Positions 44,403-54,714 of a DNA stretch of 64,000 bases are shown piece after piece. The DNA lies in NCBI GenBank assembly GCA_030220185.1, contig JASPKZ010004201.1:231001-295000 (forward strand), written 5' to 3'. This DNA is from Diploptera punctata. Its lineage: Eukaryota > Arthropoda > Insecta > Blattodea > Blaberidae. The notes below the pieces were generated by a model. That model worked only from the letters and a program-made list of their open reading frames with translations. It was not told the DNA's origin and made no database searches. The translations under genes and the position numbers were made by a program. The stretch's first letter is position 1. The number at the start of each line of letters is the position of its first letter.

Positions 44403-44784
44403 AATGGCGCAGCCCATTGTTCAGCCATAACCTTTCCTTTGTCAGAAGTTAGTAGATCAATTTAGGTTTTAGTTACCTTATTTGATTGTACATAACATGG
44501 ATGACATTCAGTCAGCACATCGATCCCATGAGACATCTAAAGGACAACTAAGGAATTTCTAGGACGATGATGTCGATAAATCTTGCTTAGAGGCCTCTTT
44601 ATTCAGGCTTAAGGATCTTTGACAAGCCTGAAAATCTTCCGACTCGGGACCCACGGCTTAAAGTCCCTCCCAGAGGACTTGTTCCTTGGATTTTTCCGCC
44701 CTAAAAATGAATCCGGCCGGTTTTGAACCCGCGACCCTCGGAAGTACAGGGAAGGAGCATAACCACTTGTCAATTCGGGCCGAC
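44403..44784 (-). repeat. SINE family 2, full-length copy
   Basis: Head on the minus strand: gtcggcccgaattgacaagt and gggttcaaaaccggccgg. Body: gactcgggacccacggctta, ctcccagaggacttgttcct. Confidence 0.8.
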
Positions 44785-45289
44785 TACACATGGCAAATAG
44801 TATATAGCCTCCTCAAAAAAATATAAATTCGTGTTCAGAGTACATTTCACAATGAAAATATAGAATGAAACGAAGACTTGAGTTCACAGCCAATTTAGGA
44901 CTGCTTATTCCATCTCCATTTCTTTCTTTAGTCACATCCCATTTGGAAGCTGTATACTACCGCACCTCCATTAATTGTTCACACTATTTTAAACACTTCT
45001 CTAGGAAGGTAACATTCTAAATATTCTGAATGCTTCGGACTTCGTCGTTTAAGTGCTTACAGATCATCAACGGATACTGCCCATTTTATTTTACGACATG
45101 TTATGTTATTTTTGTTGTACGATTTATGTAACTTACGAAATTTTTATTTTTTAGTTCTTTTTCAAATGTTGTGACTGGAATCACTGCTTCATTTAACTTC
45201 AAAAATGGAAACGTTCTTGTTTCATAAACACTACTATTGTATACGAATGTATTTTATATATTTTATTAATTATGTACACTTAAATCATA

Positions 45290-45540
45290 TCAACATGGAC
45301 AGAACATGTGACTAGAATGGGGAATGAAAGAGGGGCATGGAAGCTTCTAGAAAGAAAACTACAGGGAAACGCCCAGTTGGTAGATAAAGAATGAGGTGCG
45401 AGAATGACATTAACTATGATTTGAGGGAAGTAAATTATACAGGCGATGATTATAAAACATTAGCTCAGGATAGGAATGTGTGAGAGCTAACGTCCGCGCG
45501 GCCATGAACCTATGGGTGTGATGGTGCCAGTGAGTTAGTT
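45290..45540 (+). pseudogene. LINE 3' end, truncated copy
   Basis: Reads WTEHVTRMGNERGAWKLLER, then in another frame the ENDINYDLREVNYTGDD-type block, ending atggtgccagtgagttagtt. Same family as 14105-15130. Confidence 0.75.
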
Positions 45541-45942
45541 AAATTATATCATCGTATGGCAAGTTTCATAAGTTTATAACATCGCTATTCCACCAGTAAA
45601 AAATAATGAACGCTATTTAATATCTTCGATGTGAGGCTTCATCTATCCTGACGCTATAGGTCTTGTTCAACACAGAATGTCGTAACTGCTAAGTTTTAGT
45701 ACCTGACTCCACGTCTTAACAAGCCACAAATTTGAATGTTGTATTGACTAAGGTTTTCAATTATCCATAAATACAGCATCGCTCTTTCCATCTCCACTTT
45801 TCTAAAATCCATACGATTTTTTTCACATTTATGCTTAGGTATTTCTAAAGAACTAATGTTTTTGTTATTTATGTTTTGAAAATATTTCTACATAATTTAT
45901 TCTGGCTACAAATATCCTAGATTTATTATTTTAAATGTAATA

Positions 45943-46024
45943 ATCCATCCATAGTAATTCTGCCCGAAGGCAGCTCCTTCACTACAATCATCGCATTTTC
46001 ATGCTATGCTTGCAGCTTTACTAG
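45943..46024 (-). repeat. SINE family 1, distal part of split copy
   Basis: Contains gcccgaaggcagctccttca and tcatgctatgcttgcagctt. It stops inside the SINE at tttactag, where the Penelope insertion begins; the rest resumes at 49216. Confidence 0.8.
46014..46024. repeat. Target-site duplication, left
   Basis: agctttactag, repeated at 49216-49226 on the other side of the Penelope pair. Confidence 0.8.
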
Positions 46025-46082
46025 AAATTAATATAAAATTATAGAATATTCACCAGAAAGGTCCGTCTCCTCAACTTAATTA

Positions 46083-47768
46083 TCATTTAACTGTAGCGCT
46101 TTCGGGACTTGTCCCATCATCGGCAGGATTCAAAACTGGTGTTTCACTGAAGATCTGGTAGAGGGGGTTGCATGTATTTGGTTCGTTTTCGTTTATCAGG
46201 CTGTCGTTGTGAGCTGCTTTCATGATTTCCATCTCTTCGAGTACGTTTATCTTCGCTGGATTATTTTCTCTGTGCATTACTGTTAGGGTGTTTTCAATAT
46301 TTAACATGCGATGTCCTTCATGGATAACGTGTTTTGCATAGCTTGATTTACCTTCTGCGTGAATGAAGTCTCGAAAATGTTCTTTGAATCTGATGTTAAA
46401 ACTCCTGTTTGTCCTTCCTATATAAAATTTGTTGCAGTCCTTGCATGTCAGTTTATAAACTCCTTTGCTGTTGAAAATGTTATTTTCTTCAATGTTATTG
46501 TTTATTATGTTGTTTAATTTGTTATTGGTTCTGTATGCTATTTTTACGTTTTTATCGGCTTTCTTTAGTGCATTGGCTAATTTTGTTGTTTCTTTTCCTG
46601 TGTATGTAAGTGTTATCCATGTTTTCTTGTTGTTGTCAGATTCTTTTTCTAGTTTAGTTATGTTGGTTATGTTGTTCTTCCTTTTTTGTTTTTTTTACGA
46701 GCTTATCTATGAATTCTTCATTATAGCCATTGGTTTTTGCCATATACTTAATGTAGTTGAGTTCTTGGATATAATTGTCTTTGCTTAATGGGAGTTTCAA
46801 CATTCTACTGACTAAGCTATTAAATGTACTAATTTTCTGTTGAAAAGGGTGTGTAGAATTTTTGTTTATGGCCAGAGCATTGTTTGTGGGTTTCCGGTAG
46901 ATACCGATTTCTAGTTTATTGTTGTGTAGATTTTTGGTTATAGACAAATCTAAGTAGTTTATGCTGTTGTTAACTTCTATTTCTTCGGTGAAAGTGATTT
47001 TTTCATGCATGTTTTTTAAGTCTTGTAGTATTTCTTTTTCTTTTCTGTTTTCATTTTCATATATTACTAGTACATCATCGACATATCGTGTTATTAGTTT
47101 TATGTTGAATTTGTGTATTAGTTCCTCAAAATGTTTATTTTCCAGTTCTTGTAGGAAGATTTCTGCCATTATTCCAGATGTAGGACTCCCCATCGGGATC
47201 CCGTCTTCTTGAATAAATAGTTCATTGTTAAATTGGAAGTAATTTTGCTTTATTGTTGTTGTTATTAGTTTGTTTAACTGATTGATATAGTTATCTTCAA
47301 GTTTACTGTCTGTTAGTTTTTGTTTTATTATGTTTGCTGTTTCGTTTATCGGGATATTAGTGTACAGGTTTTTTATGTCGAATGACGTCATTTTAGTATT
47401 CCTATTGATTTCTAAATGCTGTAGTTTGTCTGCTAGTTCAAATGAGTTCTTAATTGTGTAACGATTTTCAAGTTTGACATCATTTTTCATTTTCTGAGCG
47501 ACTAATTTGGAAATTTTATAGTTAGGAGCATTCATGCAATTAACAACTGGTCTTATGGGAATGTTGTCTTTATGGATTTTTGGAAGGGCTTTCATTACTG
47601 GTGGTGACGGAGTATTATTTACCCATTTGGCGTTTTTGTATTTGTTATGTTCATTATTGGTTGTGTTGGTGATTAGAGGGCACGATTTTAGTGCTTCTTT
47701 TATTTGTCTGCTATACTTTCCTGTGGGATCTTTTTCTATTTTTTTGAAATTGTTTTCTTTTATAAATT
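46083..47768 (-). pseudogene. PLE reverse transcriptase/endonuclease, frameshifted
   Basis: The protein starts inside the RT and covers motif A (TSFDIKNLYTNIP), motif B (DGIPMGSPTSGIMAEIFL) and the catalytic YVDDVLVIY, then after the frameshift at about 46695 the GIY-YIG endonuclease continues in another frame to DDGTSPESATVK. A Penelope-like RT uses the GIY-YIG domain to cut the target instead of an APE-type endonuclease. It is the longer of the two copies at the RT end but 5'-truncated and broken. Confidence 0.85.
46091..46126 (-). ncRNA. Hammerhead-like motif, Penelope A left copy
   Basis: On the minus strand: CUG, CCGAUGA, a GGGA/UCCC stem, GAAA, self-complementary AGCGCU, then A and CAG. 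The CUG/CAG pair can form a short helix I. It departs from the hammerhead core by C for U at position 4 and one extra base before helix II. It overlaps the last codons of the ORF. Confidence 0.45.
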
Positions 47769-49118
47769 GCAGACAAACTACAGCATTTAGAAATCAATAG
47801 GAATACTAAAATGACGTCATTCGACATAAAAAACCTGTACACTAATATCCCGATAAACGAAACAGCAAACATAATAAAACAAAAACTAACAGACAGTAAA
47901 CTTGAAGATAACTATATCAATCAGTTAAACAAACTAATAACAACAACAATAAAGCAAAATTACTTCCAATTTAACAATGAACTATTTATTCAAGAAGACG
48001 GGATCCCGATGGGGAGTCCTACATCTGGAATAATGGCAGAAATCTTCCTACAAGAACTGGAAAATAAACATTTTGAGGAACTAATACACAAATTCAACAT
48101 AAAACTAATAACACGATATGTCGATGATGTACTAGTAATATATGAAAATGAAAACAGAAAAGAAAAAGAAATACTACAAGACTTAAACAACATGCATGAA
48201 AAAATCACTTTCACCGAAGAAATAGAAGTTAACAACAGCATAAACTACTTAGATTTGTCTATAACCAAAAATCTACACAACAATAAACTAGAAATCGGTA
48301 TCTACCGGAAACCCACAAACAATGCTCTGGCCATAAACAAAAATTCTACACACCCTTTTCAACAGAAAATTAGTACATTTAATAGCTTAGTCAGTAGAAT
48401 GTTGAAACTCCCATTAAGCAAAGACAATTATATCCAAGAACTCAACTACATTAAGTATATGGCAAAAACCAATGGCTATAATGAAGAATTCATAGATAAG
48501 CTCGTAAAAAAACAAAAAAGGAAGAACAACATAACCAACATAACTAAACTAGAAAAAGAATCTGACAACAACAAGAAAACATGGATAACACTTACATACA
48601 CAGGAAAAGAAACAACAAAATTAGCCAATGCACTAAAGAAAGCCGATAAAAACGTAAAAATAGCATACAGAACCAATAACAAATTAAACAACATAATAAA
48701 CAATAACATTGAAGAAAATAACATTTTCAACAGCAAAGGAGTTTATAAACTGACATGCAAGGACTGCAACAAATTTTATATAGGAAGGACAAACAGGAGT
48801 TTTAACATCAGATTCAAAGAACATTTTCGAGACTTCATTCACGCAGAAGGTAAATCAAGCTATGCAAAACACGTTATCCATGAAGGACATCGCATGTTAA
48901 ATATTGAAAACACCCTAACAGTAATGCACAGAGAAAATAATCCAGCGAAGATAAACGTACTCGAAGAGATGGAAATCATGAAAGCAGCTCACAACGACAG
49001 CCTGATAAACGAAAACGAACCAAATACATGCAACCCCCTCTACCAGATCTTCAGTGAAACACCAGTTTTGAATCCTGCCGATGATGGGACAAGTCCCGAA
49101 AGCGCTACAGTTAAATGA
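47769..49118 (+). CDS. Penelope-like RT and GIY-YIG endonuclease, 5'-truncated
   Basis: An open frame of 450 codons from the junction (first Met at 47811, 435 residues) with no internal stop. Residues near the start hold motif A (MTSFDIKNLYTNIPINE), then motif B (QEDGIPMGSPTSG) and YVDDVLVIY. The C-terminal part from about residue 309 is a GIY-YIG nuclease: GVYKLTCKDCNKFYIGRT, NRSFNIRFKEHF, a Cys pair (CKDC) and E in LEEMEIMKA. The RT N-terminal fingers are missing (deleted with the 5' end), so it cannot be fully active alone. The lack of stops and near identity with the left copy indicate a recent insertion. Confidence 0.9.
   Translation, partial: ADKLQHLEINRNTKMTSFDIKNLYTNIPINETANIIKQKLTDSKLEDNYINQLNKLITTTIKQNYFQFNNELFIQEDGIPMGSPTSGIMAEIFLQELENKHFEELIHKFNIKLITRYVDDVLVIYENENRKEKEILQDLNNMHEKITFTEEIEVNNSINYLDLSITKNLHNNKLEIGIYRKPTNNALAINKNSTHPFQQKISTFNSLVSRMLKLPLSKDNYIQELNYIKYMAKTNGYNEEFIDKLVKKQKRKNNITNITKLEKESDNNKKTWITLTYTGKETTKLANALKKADKNVKIAYRTNNKLNNIINNNIEENNIFNSKGVYKLTCKDCNKFYIGRTNRSFNIRFKEHFRDFIHAEGKSSYAKHVIHEGHRMLNIENTLTVMHRENNPAKINVLEEMEIMKAAHNDSLINENEPNTCNPLYQIFSETPVLNPADDGTSPESATVK
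49075..49110 (+). ncRNA. Hammerhead-like motif, Penelope A right copy
   Basis: Same 36-base layout as the left copy at 46091-46126, on the plus strand, overlapping the codons for PADDGTSPESATV. Confidence 0.45.
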
Positions 49119-49215
49119 TAATTAAGTTGAGGAGACGGACCTTTCTGGTGAATATTCTATAATTTTATATTAATTTTGAATAAACCTCAACGGAACACAT
49201 CATGAATCTTATAAA

Positions 49216-49495
49216 AGCTTTACTAGGGAATTGTGTAGGTGTGGTAGCTTCCCGTTGCTTTCCACACCGGTGAAGGATGATGATGATAATGATAATGGTA
49301 AGGATGATAATGATAAGGATGATGGCCATATGATTTCGGGGACCGTTTGGGCCTTAAAGTTTTCCTGACATTTGTCTTATAGGTGAGGAAAATCCCCGAT
49401 AAAAACCTCACCCAGAAAAACTGCCCCGACAGAGGATCGAACCCGGGCCGCTGCGTGACAAGGCAGCACGCTACCTCGAGACAACAGCGGTGGAC
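49216..49495 (-). repeat. SINE family 1, head-side part of split copy
   Basis: Resumes with agctttactagggaattgtg and runs through the (GATGAT)n stretch, cctgacatttgtcttatagg and the tRNA-like head ending gcggtggac. With 45943-46024 it makes one full SINE. Confidence 0.85.
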
Positions 49496-49509
49496 TAATG
49501 TAATAATAA

Positions 49510-49695
49510 TTGATTGATAATTAGGAACTCTCCTGGCGCACCACTATCATCATCATCATCTATCATATCACCGGTGCAACATAACCCCGCCTTCCAGGCG
49601 CCACAACCTCAGAAGTGGGTTATAATTACGCCAGTGCCAGGAGAGAACACGAGAAAATCTCCAAAAGGACAGCACCTGGGCATTAAAACAAGTAA
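49510..49695 (+). repeat. SINE-tail segment shared with 34900-35075
   Basis: Shared blocks: aactctcctggcgcaccact, aacataaccccgccttccag, gcgccacaacctcagaagtg, gggttataattacgccagtg. No tRNA head precedes it on this strand. Confidence 0.55.
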
Positions 49696-49718
49696 ATAAA
49701 TATATAATAGTGTATTAT

Positions 49719-49900
49719 GTGTTCTGGCAGAATTAGGGCCGATGGGCCTTCTCTTCCACTCAACCAGGACAATTATACATACACATGTTTACAGTAGGAT
49801 ATAAATTATTCATACAATTTACTAACTTATAATTAATTCAAAAAGGATATTAAAAATTGCTGTGTAAATTTCATGTACATACATTTTATATGATAAACAA

Positions 49901-49910
<10 letters not shown>
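49719..49910 (-). mobile_element. CR1/L2-like LINE 3' UTR fragment
   Basis: Contains ctggttgagtggaagagaag and ggcccatcggccctaattct on the minus strand, like 9530-9580. Confidence 0.5.
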
Positions 49911-49951
<41 letters not shown>

Positions 49952-49952
49952 C
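49900..49952. repeat. (AAT)n microsatellite
   Basis: About 50 bases of AAT at the 3' end of the next LINE fragment. Confidence 0.95.
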
Positions 49953-49954
49953 CA

Positions 49955-50405
49955 GCCGCCGTCTTCCGGAAACCAAACGACATTCCTCTCTGTCCATCCA
50001 TTGATCTTCCTCTAATCCTCTGATATTCATAGCTGCTTGTACCCCTTCTATCCAAGTTTTCTTCGCTCTTTTCCATTGGGATCCATTCCATAACAATTTT
50101 AGGCAATCTTTGCTCTGGCATTATTCTGACATGGCCATGCCACTGTAATCTTTTCTTTTCTATAATTTCTATGATGTCCGGCTCCTCTTGTACATCCGTA
50201 GTTTCCCTTATTTCTTTATTTCGTATTCTATCCATTCTAGATTTTCCAGCTAGTCTTCTTAATACATCCATTTATGTCCCTAAAATTCTTCTCATTTCCC
50301 TGGTCGGAATCTGCTAGACTTCAGCACCATATGTTAAAATGCTCTGAATTATGGTTTGATATATTTGTAATTTTCTATTTTTTGTAATATTTTTGCTCCA
50401 TCAAA
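49955..50405 (-). pseudogene. LINE RT C-terminal fragment
   Basis: Reads LAGKSRMDRIRNKEIRETTD, EEPDIIEIIEKKRLQWHGHV, RIMPEQRLPKIVMEWIPMEK and RGTSSYEYQRIRGRSMDGQR; close relative of 36905-37560, with the RGRPKKTW block partly lost. (AAT)n at 50407-50458 lies at its upstream side too. Confidence 0.8.
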
Positions 50406-50420
50406 CATAATAATAATAAT

Positions 50421-50458
<38 letters not shown>

Positions 50459-50460
<2 letters not shown>

Positions 50461-51625
50461 GTGTTATCATAAATTAAATATAAATCACCAATTAATGTAT
50501 TTACATTACACTTGGAGCTAATAATCAAGCCAAAGTAAAGAAAATATACATTTAGATTTGTTTTAAATGATTGTAACTTGCGGCAACCCCTGATGTTCTT
50601 TGGTAGGGAATTGCTGTTGCGAGAAGAGGAGACTGTATGATGTGGAGTAATGGGATGTCCTATGTTGTGGTATATTAAAGAAGAGATTATGGTGTAATCG
50701 TGTGTTTAAAATTAAGGTTGCAGAATTGACACTGCAAACGAGAGGCTAAATAATTTACATCGTATATTACGAAATTCCCCATTGTGAAGCTTCCTCCATT
50801 TCCCATTATCTCCCTTGTGGTTCTGAATAATCGCGTTGTGATCTTTTTTTTTTCCTCATTCTAATTAACAACGCATTTTTCGTAGCCATTTATTAACCGT
50901 AAGATTAGCATTATCCATAAGTCCATGTGCTGTATATAGTTCGCCATGCTGATTCAGGTTGTTCCTGACTAGCACGCCCGGGTTCGATATCCGGCGGGGT
51001 TTTAATTTTGAATTGTTATGTTCATTTAATTGCAAAATGTTCAATTTAGTAACTAGTAGAGGCGGTGTTATAAATTTTTAATCGCTATATTGTTCACCAA
51101 ATTCCTGCATTAAATTGCAAATCTCTCCGCAGTACATATGTTGAGAAGTGCATATGGTACTGTTGATAGAGATTCGTTCGTCGGATGGGAACGTTAAACC
51201 TGGTGGCTCCTTCGTGCCTATTGATAGGAGTAGGCTACGTGCCTGCACCGGGTTTCAACTTCACTCTTCACTTCGTCATCACACTTCACACTACACAAAC
51301 ATAAACATACACTTATCCTAACACTCTTATCTGTACAGTATACAAGAATACATTATATACGTAAAGTGGTCTGTTGAAGTGGTGTGTAAATTGAAAATAA
51401 CCAAATTAATGACATCTGTCCACCGGAACCCTAAGCATGTAAAGTGTAATATCATTCGTGACGTCATTAGGATACAATTATGTACGAAATGCTCTGTTTA
51501 CGTGATCGTGATTTTCTTGTCAAGCTTTATTACAAAAATAACAAGTAATTATTTCGTTTTACTTTCATTATTCTGAACAGCGAAGAACCTAAGGAGAGGT
51601 CCCATGACTACTACTAATTTGCAAA
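50459..51625. other. No gene; tRNA-like and SINE-like pieces
   Basis: A tRNA-like piece with a cccgggttcgatatccggcg B-box lies at about 50945-51005 (plus). A GC-richer block at 51170-51270 (cgtcggatgggaacgttaaa, gaccgggtttcaactt-like end) resembles a repeat tail known from several insects. The rest is unremarkable. Confidence 0.45.
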
Positions 51626-51626
51626 G

Positions 51627-51914
51627 ATGATCTTACGTTTCGAACGTATAAGTACAAACATGTCGACAATACAAATCTGTATGCAATTAAAACTTGGAAC
51701 TATTACAACTGCTGATGTAGAGAATAGTGTGGAGCAGGGATCCGGCAGTGCAAGGGTAATATCCAGCAAACAGTGTATGTCCAAGTCAACTGTTCCAAAA
51801 TGTGCGCAAAGTGTTGAAATTCTACCCCTTCAAGATTGCATTGTAGTTACTTTGATAATAAAGGATGACGAGCAAAATACAATCACGCATGTAGAGCATT
51901 GCGAGTACAAGTGA
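51627..51914 (+). other. Unrecognised 95-codon open frame
   Basis: It reads MILRFERISTNMSTIQICM and later CMSKSTVPKCAQSVEILPLQ, less AT-biased than its surroundings. No family recognised, no splice sites fixed, no flanking repeats seen. It may be chance or an exon of unknown context. Confidence 0.2.
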
Positions 51915-52127
51915 ATCCTTACGACTTCATCCAATTACTTCATGATACCAATCGATATTGGCGATGAGATCTTCTCCTACACAACGCCATTCCGTTCTTT
52001 TTTCAGAATGGAATTCCCAATGTCTGAAACGTATTTACATCAAATGTAAATGTACTTTACCTCACTGTTGCTTACTTATAAACCACAAACATCGCCTCTT
52101 AATTATGGCCATCTGGTGTGTATGCAT

Positions 52128-52129
<2 letters not shown>

Positions 52130-52180
<51 letters not shown>
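52130..52180. repeat. (TA)n microsatellite
   Basis: About 48 bases of TA. Confidence 0.95.
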
Positions 52181-52184
<4 letters not shown>

Positions 52185-52360
52185 TCATAATGCGAAGTGC
52201 AGGACATATGCCACGAATGGGAAATGAAAGACGGGAGTGGAAAATTCTTGTAGTAAAGTCAGAGGGAAAGTATCCAGTAAGTAGATCAAGAATAAGATTT
52301 GAGAATAGCATGAACCATGATTTGAAGGAGATAAATTATACAGGGAATCGTTGGAAAAAA
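52180..52360 (+). pseudogene. LINE 3' end, truncated copy
   Basis: VFIMRSAGHMPRMGNERREW, KILVVKSEGKYPVSRSRIRF, ENSMNHDLKEINYTGNRWK in one open frame. Same family as 14105-15130. Confidence 0.8.
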
Positions 52361-52875
52361 ATATATATATGTAATTTCGAAAATGAGTTTTTCTATTTGT
52401 AAGGCCTTCACCCGTAAACTACTGTGCCTATTTTGATTAAATATAACAGAGAAGAAGGCCCTAACTTGAAACAGGAAATAGGAAATAGTGTACTTTTCAT
52501 CCTGAACATCTGAGGGTTAGCAAAAACATCGACACCGCCAAACCTATCTTGAAGTTCTACGTATCAAAAATAGAATAGAAGAGAAAATTATATGATTTAG
52601 CTGACCTTAGACAAAACAGTTTAAAAGTATCAATGTTGACTTCTGTCCCATATTTAACCCTTCCCTCTTGCCGGTCTATGACATTGAATCTCAATATGCA
52701 GTTACTATTTAGAAATTAGGGGTAGTCAGATTACAACAGGCGCTAACAATATGAATAAATTGAATCAATAAATTTGTAAATGTTACTGAACTGTAATCGA
52801 ATACAGCGAATAATGAACGGCTGTGTGAAAAACTAAAGATACAGAACAGCTAAATGCAACGATTATGTCGCAATT
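52361..52875. other. No gene recognised
   Basis: AT-rich sequence with a tail of nothing recognisable. Confidence 0.5.
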
Positions 52876-53209
52876 GTCCACCGCTGTGGTCTCGAGGTAG
52901 CGTGCTGCCTTGTCACGCAGCGATCCCATATCGGGGCAGTTTTTCTGGGTGAGGTTTTTATCGGGGTTTTTCCTCACCTGTAAGACAAATGTCAGGAAAA
53001 CTTTAAGACCCAACCGGTCCCCGACCCGAAATCATATGGTCATCATCCTTATCATTATCATCTTTACCATTATCATTATCATCATCATCCTTCACCGGTG
53101 TGGGAAGCTACCACACCTACACAATTCCCTAGTAAAGCTGCAAGTATAGCATGAAAATGCTATGATTGCAGTGAAGGACCTGCCTTCGGGCAGAATTACT
53201 ATGGATGGA
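52876..53209 (+). repeat. SINE family 1, full-length copy
   Basis: Starts gtccaccgctgtggtctcga, with the B-box partly lost (cagcgatcccatatcgggg), then cacctgtaagacaaatgtca, (ATC)n, cttcaccggtgtgggaagct and gcctt cgggcagaattact. About 334 bp. Confidence 0.9.
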
Positions 53210-53955
53210 TGTCGCAATTCGATAAATAAATAATATGGTCCTAGTAGAGTATTTGTGGTGGATATCGTAACACGTAACTTCATATCCTGTCGAGTTCTGA
53301 ATTCCTTAGAATTTCAGTGGTGCCTTCTAAGCTGAGATCGAAAGTCGGCTTCTAAGTCCTATTGATTTGTAACATCGACGAATCGAAGCTGAACATGCTG
53401 TTAGAAATCACTCAACTAGGGTGGAACATCGTGTGAGCTACTGTCATGACTGGAATAGCGTTATTATTCCATGCATACCGCGATAATACCGATTTGCCAA
53501 TCAGTTCAAAAGACTGCAGATTCCATTTCAAGTAACATTCAACATCAACATGACGATTAACAAGATTTGAAGTGTCAGAAGTACGTTTTGATGAACCAAT
53601 TTTTTACTTGGCGTGTTCACTTGTGTGAGGCAAGAAAGTAAAATGTAGTTTAGGGCAGAGAATTGTGTTAGCACTTTCCACCTCGAATAAGAAGTAACAC
53701 GGGCGTTTTTTTTTTTTTTTGTCTTGTAAAGTCGACTATACTTCATAACAACACATGAAGTCGCATTACTTTTTTTCCACTTATCTTTCTAAACGTCCAA
53801 TTAGATGAATATTTTTGTATGGGAAGTCGAAGAAATTTTCACTTCTTCCCTACGTAATGTGGAGAAAGTTGTTCATTTTTATCTTTTACGGTCTAAATGA
53901 TTCAATCATCACCTATATGTCAGACCAGAACAATCTTCTCCCTTGTTTAATTATA
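53210..53955. other. No gene recognised
   Basis: No coding or repeat signal beyond a T-run at 53707-53720. Confidence 0.5.
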
Positions 53956-54603
53956 CGGTAAAACCTGTCTATGAAGGAACATGACGGTTCCTTAAATATA
54001 TTTCCGTCTTGACAGTGTTCCTTCTAATAAAGGGTCCCCAAATTACAAGCTTGAATTTTCTCACGCAGTGTAAGGGTTTTACATGCACGCTTTAAAGACA
54101 TAACGTATTGACTGAAATACAGACAAAATAGTGTATGTAACACATCTCAGTTTGCACGGCAATATAAAACAACCTTATTACACAAAAGCGAGAAGGAACT
54201 CAACTACAGGAAGGCTGAAGAGTTTCCCAACTCCCTCGCAGGTAATTTAAGCAGGCAAGCAAAGCGAGGGATTTACCCGCTGTCACACATAAGCTAATGT
54301 ATCCCCGCAATACAATGGCAACACAAGGAGGTAAAACGATACAATGCATAAAGAGCCATATGCAGAATTTTCACGTGTGATCATTAATACTGTAATTATA
54401 ACGCGCTTAAGAATAATTTTCCGTCTTACTGAGGTAAAAATTAACTATTGGTACTTTAAAAACCATTCCGTTTCCGCGTTATGAAGGTTTCCGGCTTATA
54501 CAGGATGATTTTACATATAAAATCGTGCCGTTCTGAAGATTTTTTTTTTTCGTCTCTACAGGTTTCCTTCTTGTAAAGGTTCCGACTAAGACAGGTTTTA
54601 CTG
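53956..54603. mobile_element. pogo/Tigger-like MITE
   Basis: Ends are inverted: left cggtaaaacctgtctatgaa, right complement of cagtaaaacctgtcttagtc. TA flanks both sides (53954-53955 and 54604-54605), as for Tc1/mariner/pogo insertions. The CAGTAAAACCT start is typical of pogo-type ends. Length 648 bp, no coding capacity. Confidence 0.7.
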
Positions 54604-54714
54604 TACTATCAGCCATCATAATTTCCAAACAGTTTACTCTTCTTCATTTCTATATGCAGTAGAACATTAATAAGATAAAACAAAAGATAATAACTATGTA
54701 CACGCAATAATATT

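Larger units (their letters stand above)
46025..47768 (-). mobile_element. Penelope-like element A, left (minus) copy
   Basis: The minus strand encodes the RT and GIY-YIG endonuclease of a Penelope-like retroelement, from FIKENNFKKIEKDPTGKYSR near the centre to the stop at 46083. It extends about 340 bases further into the RT N-terminal part than the right copy (KALPKIHKDNIPIRPVVNC, KNDVKLENRYTIKNSFELAD). It is nearly identical to the right copy but has one extra A in a homopolymer near 46695 (eight instead of seven), which frameshifts the ORF after ELVKK; LKNMHEK replaces LNNMHEK. Its 3' UTR lacks the last 40-odd bases found at 49165-49215. Confidence 0.85.
47769..49215 (+). mobile_element. 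Penelope-like element A, right (plus) copy
   Basis: This copy begins abruptly at gcagacaaactacagcattt (RT residues ADKLQHLEINRNTK) and ends with a 3' UTR containing AATAAA at about 49179, followed by the target duplication. It joins the minus-strand copy head to head at 47768/47769, with one pair of target duplications outside both, so the pair probably arrived in a single event. Confidence 0.85.

Noticed and set aside
46465..47212. Hydrophobic frames opposite the Penelope ORF
   Set aside because: Antisense shadows of an AT-rich coding region; the same frames appear opposite the right copy at 47990-48736.
49223..53149. Short proteins with NPGH/CKTNVRKTL text
   Set aside because: They are translations of SINE family 1 and recur wherever that SINE occurs.
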